A DNA stretch of 64,000 nt from UBA5189 sp040389445 (lineage in GTDB: Bacteria; Chloroflexota; Limnocylindria; Limnocylindrales; CSP1-4). Below, piece after piece: positions 60,153-64,000 of the stretch. The stretch is taken from positions 434,001 through 498,000 of the forward strand of contig JAZJZX010000002.1 of the NCBI GenBank assembly GCA_040389445.1, in the 5' to 3' direction. The notes under the pieces were generated by a model. That model did not search any database and had not been told where the DNA came from. It saw nothing but the letters and a program-made list of their open reading frames with translations. Each line of letters begins with the position of its first letter. Position 1 is the first letter of the stretch. The position numbers and the translations under genes are program-made.

Positions 60153-61676
60153 ATGCCCGCCCGTCGGCCGTCCGCTCGCCTGACCGGGGCACGCCCCGAG
60201 GCGCTCTTCGTTCCACCCCCGGAACGACAACCCCTTGCCGCGAGGATGCGCCCGCGGGCGCTGGACGAATTCGTCGGACAGCCGCACCTGGTCGGCGAAC
60301 ACGGGCCGTTGCGACGATCGGTCGCGCGTGGCCACCTGACCTCGCTCCTCCTGTGGGGCCCGCCCGGTACCGGCAAGACGTCGCTCGCCCGCCTCCTGGC
60401 CGGCGAGATCGGGGCCGAGTTCTCGACCCTGTCCGCAGTCATGTCCGGCGTCGCCGAGGTCCGTTCGGCCCTCGCCGCGGCCCAGGAACGGATGACGCTC
60501 CACGGCACTCGGACGGTCCTGTTCATCGACGAGATCCACCGTTTCAACAAGGCCCAGCAGGACGCGCTCCTGCCGCACGTCGAGGACGGCACCGTCACGC
60601 TCATCGGCGCGACGACGGAGAACCCGTACTTCGAGGTCAACTCGGCCTTGCTCTCGCGACTCCGGGTGTGGCGCCTTGAGCCGCTCGTCGACGCGGATGT
60701 CGAGATCGTCGTCCGGCGGGCGCTCGCCGACGTCGAGCGAGGGCTGGCGGGAGCCCTCGGGCCGGCAGGCGGAGTGGCCCTCCCCGACGACGCCTTCGCC
60801 CACCTCGTCTCGCTCGCCGGGGGCGACGCCCGCGCGGCCCTCAACGTCCTCGAGGGAGCGGCCGCACTGGCCGAGGGCGAAGGCCTCCGCGATGCAGATG
60901 GGCGAGTCACCCCACGGCTGGCGGAGATCGAGGCAGCGGCGCAGCAGCGCGTCCTCGCCTACGACCGGGCCGGCGACGGCCACTACGACACCGCCTCGGC
61001 GTTCATCAAGAGTCTCCGCGGCAACGACCCGGACGCCGCCCTCTACTGGCTGGCCGCGATGATCGCCGCCGGCGAGGACCCGAAATTCATCGCCCGCCGG
61101 CTCATCATCAGCGCGAGCGAGGACGTCGGGAATGCCGATCCGCGGGCCCTCCAGGTCGCGATCGCCGCGGGCCAGGCGCTCGACTGGATCGGGCTGCCAG
61201 AGGCGCAGTACGCCCTCGCCCAGGCGGCGACATACATCGCGACCGCCCCCAAGTCGAACCGGGCCGGCAAGGCATTCTTCGCCGCTGTCGGTGATCTCGA
61301 AGCGAGGGGTGCACTCCCGGTTCCGCTCCATCTCCGGAACGCCGCGAACCCGCGGATGAAGCACCACGGGATCGGCGTGGGGTACCGCTACCCCCACGAT
61401 TTTGAGGGCGCGGACGTTGACCAGCGCTACCTGCCGGACGAACTCGGTGAAGTCCATTACTACCTCCCGACCGACCAGGGCTACGAGGTGACGATCGGCG
61501 AGCGGATGGCCCGCCGTGTGGCGGCCCGGGAGGCAGCCCGGGAGACCGGCCGAGCGCCCAGGTCCCGGATTCCCGGTCCGGAGATCAGGCCCGGAGGTGG
61601 TGCCGGGATTCTCCGGACCCGCGAGGAGAACCGGCGCCGCCTGGCTGAGACCGAGCAGCGCGACGCGTCGGAGTGA
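60153..61676 (+). CDS. rarA: Replication-associated recombination protein A (RarA/MgsA)
   Basis: 507 aa AAA+ ATPase of the clamp-loader class acting at stalled forks. PLAARMRPRALDEFVGQPHLVGE opens the domain, Walker A is GPPGTGKT, Walker B LFIDEIHRFNKAQQDALLP, sensor GATTENPYFEVNSALLSR. The C-terminal tetramerisation/DNA-binding part has SAFIKSLRGNDPDAALYWLA, ASEDVGNADPRAL and HHGIGVGYRYPHDF. The last 60 residues are Arg/Glu-rich and dispensable-looking. Its stop overlaps the murJ copy-2 GTG start. Confidence 0.96.
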   Translation: MPARRPSARLTGARPEALFVPPPERQPLAARMRPRALDEFVGQPHLVGEHGPLRRSVARGHLTSLLLWGPPGTGKTSLARLLAGEIGAEFSTLSAVMSGVAEVRSALAAAQERMTLHGTRTVLFIDEIHRFNKAQQDALLPHVEDGTVTLIGATTENPYFEVNSALLSRLRVWRLEPLVDADVEIVVRRALADVERGLAGALGPAGGVALPDDAFAHLVSLAGGDARAALNVLEGAAALAEGEGLRDADGRVTPRLAEIEAAAQQRVLAYDRAGDGHYDTASAFIKSLRGNDPDAALYWLAAMIAAGEDPKFIARRLIISASEDVGNADPRALQVAIAAGQALDWIGLPEAQYALAQAATYIATAPKSNRAGKAFFAAVGDLEARGALPVPLHLRNAANPRMKHHGIGVGYRYPHDFEGADVDQRYLPDELGEVHYYLPTDQGYEVTIGERMARRVAAREAARETGRAPRSRIPGPEIRPGGGAGILRTREENRRRLAETEQRDASE

Positions 61677-63079
61677 GCTCGCCGCGGCCCGCGTCGCGAA
61701 ACGGCACCCCTGAGCGTCCCTCCGCCATGACCCGCCTCCGCACCCTGGTGGCGCGCCTCGTCCCGCCCGGGGCGCTCCTTCTTGCCACACTCACCTTCGC
61801 GGCCTACGGGATGGGCCTCGTCCGCGATCGCGTCTTCGCCCGCGCCTTCGGTGCCGGCCCGGAGCTCGACGCATACAACGCCGCTTTCATCCTGCCCGAG
61901 CTCCTCCTCGACGTCCTCGTCGCGAGCGGCCTGACGGCGCCGTTCATCCCGATCTACGCGCGCCTCGCCCGCGACGATCGCGGGATGGCGGACGATTTCG
62001 GACGCACCGTCCTGACGGTCGCGGTCGGGGTGATGGCGGTGGGCTCGGCGATCCTGTTCGCGATCGCGCCGGCGACGACCGCACGGATCGCGCCCGGATT
62101 CTCGAGCGCCCAGGCGGACCAGTACGTCGCCCTCTTCCGGCTGATGTCCATCACCCCGGTCATGTTCGCGGCCTCGATCGCCCTCGGCGAACTCCTGGTG
62201 GCCCATCGCCGGTTTCTCTGGTACGCCCTTGCCCCGATCCTCTACAACGCCGGGATCGTCGGCGGGACCGTCCTCCTCGCGGACCGGATCGGGATCTACG
62301 CGGCGGCGGTCGGCGCGGTCGCGGGCGCTGCGCTCCACCTCGGGATCCGGATCGTGGGCATTGCCCGGACCGACGTCCGGATCCGGCCGCGCCTCGCCGT
62401 CCGAACCGGGGCCTTCCGCGAGTTCCTCCGGCTCATGCTCCCGAAGATGGCCGCCCAGCCCGTCGAGCCGCTCATCTTCCTGTTCTTCACCCAGCTGGCG
62501 ACGACGCTGGGGGCCGGGGCGGTGAGCTCGCTCAGCTTCGCCCGGAACTTCCAGAGCGTCCCGGTCAGCCTCGTCGGGGTGGCCTTCTCGCTGGCGGTCT
62601 TCCCGACCCTCTCCGCCGCCGCGGCCGCCGGAGACCGGTCGACGTTCACGCGGGTGCTCAGGAACAACCTCGCCGCCATCACCGGCCTCACGATCGCCGC
62701 GGCGATCGGGCTCGTCCTCGTCGGCGGCCTCGCGATCGAGACGCTGCTCGGGGGCGGGGCCTTCGATGCCGAGGACGTCGCGCGGACGTCGGCGATCCTG
62801 GCGGTCTTCGCGATCTCGGTGCCGTTCGATGCCCTCGCCCACCCGCTCGCCCGGGCCTGCTACGCCACCCGGAACACGCTCTGGCCGGTTGCCGGCTCGC
62901 TCCTGTCGCTCGGGGTCATCGTCGTCGCGACGTCGTGGCTCGTGCCTTCGCTCGGGATCCTCGCCATTCCGGCCGGCTTCGCCCTGGGCGCGGCCGCGAA
63001 AGTGGCGCTCATCGCGGTCGCAATCGTGCCCCGGATACGCGCCCTCCGGCCGGCTCCGTCGGAGCCGGCGGAAGCCTAG
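61673..63079 (+). CDS. MurJ-type lipid II flippase-like protein, copy 2
   Basis: 468 aa, GTG start overlapping the rarA stop as GTGA; an ATG 18 codons later (61727) is an alternative. It is an MOP-fold MviN/MurJ-like membrane protein with about 13-14 helices: YGMGLVRDRVFARAFGAGPELDAYNAAFILPELLLDVLVASGL corresponds to the MurJ N-terminus, with the related SSLSFARNFQSVPVSLVGVAFSLAVFPTLS farther on. It lacks part of the length of copy 1 (530 aa). It may flip another lipid-linked precursor or be a second MurJ. Convergent with the C39-like gene. Confidence 0.85.
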   Translation: MSSPRPASRNGTPERPSAMTRLRTLVARLVPPGALLLATLTFAAYGMGLVRDRVFARAFGAGPELDAYNAAFILPELLLDVLVASGLTAPFIPIYARLARDDRGMADDFGRTVLTVAVGVMAVGSAILFAIAPATTARIAPGFSSAQADQYVALFRLMSITPVMFAASIALGELLVAHRRFLWYALAPILYNAGIVGGTVLLADRIGIYAAAVGAVAGAALHLGIRIVGIARTDVRIRPRLAVRTGAFREFLRLMLPKMAAQPVEPLIFLFFTQLATTLGAGAVSSLSFARNFQSVPVSLVGVAFSLAVFPTLSAAAAAGDRSTFTRVLRNNLAAITGLTIAAAIGLVLVGGLAIETLLGGGAFDAEDVARTSAILAVFAISVPFDALAHPLARACYATRNTLWPVAGSLLSLGVIVVATSWLVPSLGILAIPAGFALGAAAKVALIAVAIVPRIRALRPAPSEPAEA

Positions 63080-63085
63080 ATCCGC

Positions 63086-64000
63086 CTACGGGCTTGGGGC
63101 AAACTGCAGTGTGGGGATCAGTACGATGAACCGCCCGTCGCGATCCGGGTACTTGCCCTCCGGCCGCTTCCAGGGCAGGAAGTTGCGGACCATCTCGGCC
63201 GCGTCCTGGAAGGTCCCCGGCGGGTCGGACGGACCCCAGATGCTCGAAACGCGCGGGTACCACGCGTCGAGAATGTAGGCGCCGCTCACCGTCGCGTCGG
63301 GGAAGAGGCGCGGATCCGCGTCCGCCCGGTAGCCGCTCATCACCCAGGCGTGGGCGCCCCGCCAGGCGAGGAGGATTACGGGCGAGCCCGTGTCGCTGAT
63401 CGCCACGGCGGCATCCCGCAGGGCGTCGGCACGCGTCTCATAGGCCCGGATCTCGTAGCCGCCGACGCCGTAGGCGACGAGGGCCTCGACCATCGCCGAC
63501 GGTCCCCAGCCGCCGTCGTGGCTGTCCTGCCAGGTCTCCCACTCGTCGATTCGCGATACGAGCTCGCGCTGGAATGCTTCAGAGGGATCGCCGCGCCCGA
63601 GAATGGTCAGGACCATCTGGACGGTGGCCGGCGAGCACCAGTCCTTCGTGATCTGCGAGGCAAACACCCGCTCGGAGTCGGGCACGACGTTCACGTCGAC
63701 GGCGAGGCGGGCCGGCGTCGGCCGAGGCGTGTCTGTCGGGGTCGTGGTCGGCGCCGTGGTCGAGGCCGTTGGCGCCTCGGAAGGCAACAGCGAGGCGGTC
63801 TCCGGCCCCACGGGCCTGGGCGTGACCACCACGGTCGGGACCGACGGACGGTCCGGGGGCGGATCGAGCGCGAGTTCGACGCGCCGGACGAGGTTCTCGA
63901 AGCGCGTCCCGACCCCGAGGGCGTTGGTTGCGACCGCGGCCGTCCCGAGGAGGGCGCCGAGAAGCCCTGCGACCACGATGACGCGGACGTGGCGGCGAGG
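63086..64000 (-). CDS. Membrane-anchored C39-like cysteine peptidase domain protein (5' end outside the window)
   Basis: At least 305 codons; the frame is open to the right edge, so the N-terminus lies beyond it. A membrane helix (VIVVAGLLGALLGTAAVATNALG), a Thr/Pro/Ser-rich linker (about 55-95), then a C39-like peptidase domain: KDWCSPATVQMVLTIL with the Cys, GAHAWVMSGY with the His and YILDAWYPR with the Asp, so the catalytic triad is complete. Such domains cleave peptides or act as structural hydrolases at the cell surface. A GTG at 63976 would give 296 aa, but basic residues precede it in frame. Confidence 0.8.
   Translation of the reverse strand, partial: PRRHVRVIVVAGLLGALLGTAAVATNALGVGTRFENLVRRVELALDPPPDRPSVPTVVVTPRPVGPETASLLPSEAPTASTTAPTTTPTDTPRPTPARLAVDVNVVPDSERVFASQITKDWCSPATVQMVLTILGRGDPSEAFQRELVSRIDEWETWQDSHDGGWGPSAMVEALVAYGVGGYEIRAYETRADALRDAAVAISDTGSPVILLAWRGAHAWVMSGYRADADPRLFPDATVSGAYILDAWYPRVSSIWGPSDPPGTFQDAAEMVRNFLPWKRPEGKYPDRDGRFIVLIPTLQFAPSP

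Noticed and set aside
59574..62842. Long minus-strand frames (738 and 453 codons) opposite rarA and murJ copy 2
   Set aside because: Low-complexity Arg/Glu/Asp-rich shadows; the plus strand encodes clear RarA and MurJ.
1..64000. CRISPR arrays, prophage or insertion sequences
   Set aside because: No regularly spaced repeats, transposase, capsid or terminase features were seen on reading through.

Overview
The window is about two-thirds G+C, almost fully coding, and chromosomal. It carries core genes (aspS, hisS, relA/spoT, topA, ftsH, murE, murI, typA, ychF, ppa) and shows no phage, IS element, CRISPR array or plasmid function. The mix of high G+C, a MurE without the classical DAP signature, three FemAB-type transferases beside it, receiver-MinD (CpaE-like) proteins, a DUF4446 protein, a DUF2342 zincin and a YprA/YprB pair best fits an uncultivated high-G+C Chloroflexota (for example a Limnocylindria-like lineage). 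Actinomycetota or a neighbouring Terrabacteria phylum cannot be excluded. This placement is inferred from protein flavour, not from a marker search.

Layout. 1-5.3 kb: an iscS-mnmA tRNA thiolation operon running into a truncated membrane gene, a decayed gene remnant with an empty stretch, and typA. 5.4-12.6 kb: a degenerate MobA-like protein, an EamA transporter, aspS, hisS and the (p)ppGpp enzyme. 12.6-22.7 kb: a minus-strand run topA-xer-murJ-fem-fem-fem-murE, mostly joined by 4-nt stop/start overlaps, linking chromosome topology and dimer resolution to lipid II flipping and stem-peptide building. 22.7-27.9 kb: an unknown small protein, a secreted Ig-like/CAP protein, dprA and comM. 28-31.5 kb: a CpaE-like protein, stomatin and NfeD. 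31.6-35.8 kb: NUDIX, tyrA, zinc ribbon, 2'-5' RNA ligase, pyrophosphatase and a stand-alone DnaB-C-like ATPase. 35.9-40.3 kb: M20 peptidase, ftsH, a CAU tRNA and a DivIC-like protein. 40.4-45.5 kb: MrfA/MrfB-type DNA repair pair, a PfkB kinase and an acidic small protein. 45.6-51.2 kb: ychF, then an operon of a second CpaE-like protein, murI, a DUF2342 zincin and a D-2-hydroxyacid dehydrogenase. 51.2-60.1 kb: methyltransferase, ureohydrolase, M20D amidohydrolase, HAD, a UvrD-nuclease fusion, DUF4446 and a small membrane protein. 60.1-64 kb: rarA, a second murJ and a truncated C39-like secreted protein.

The most notable window-wide signal is promoter architecture. At least thirteen genes have a TANNNT -10 hexamer only 6-9 nt before the start codon and no Shine-Dalgarno sequence, as expected for leaderless mRNAs. 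Genes whose -10 lies farther upstream mostly have a clear GGAGG. This signal also corrects several start codons. The second theme is cell-wall chemistry: three Fem paralogues, an atypical MurE specificity motif, two MurJ flippases and murI suggest a branched, probably non-DAP peptidoglycan.
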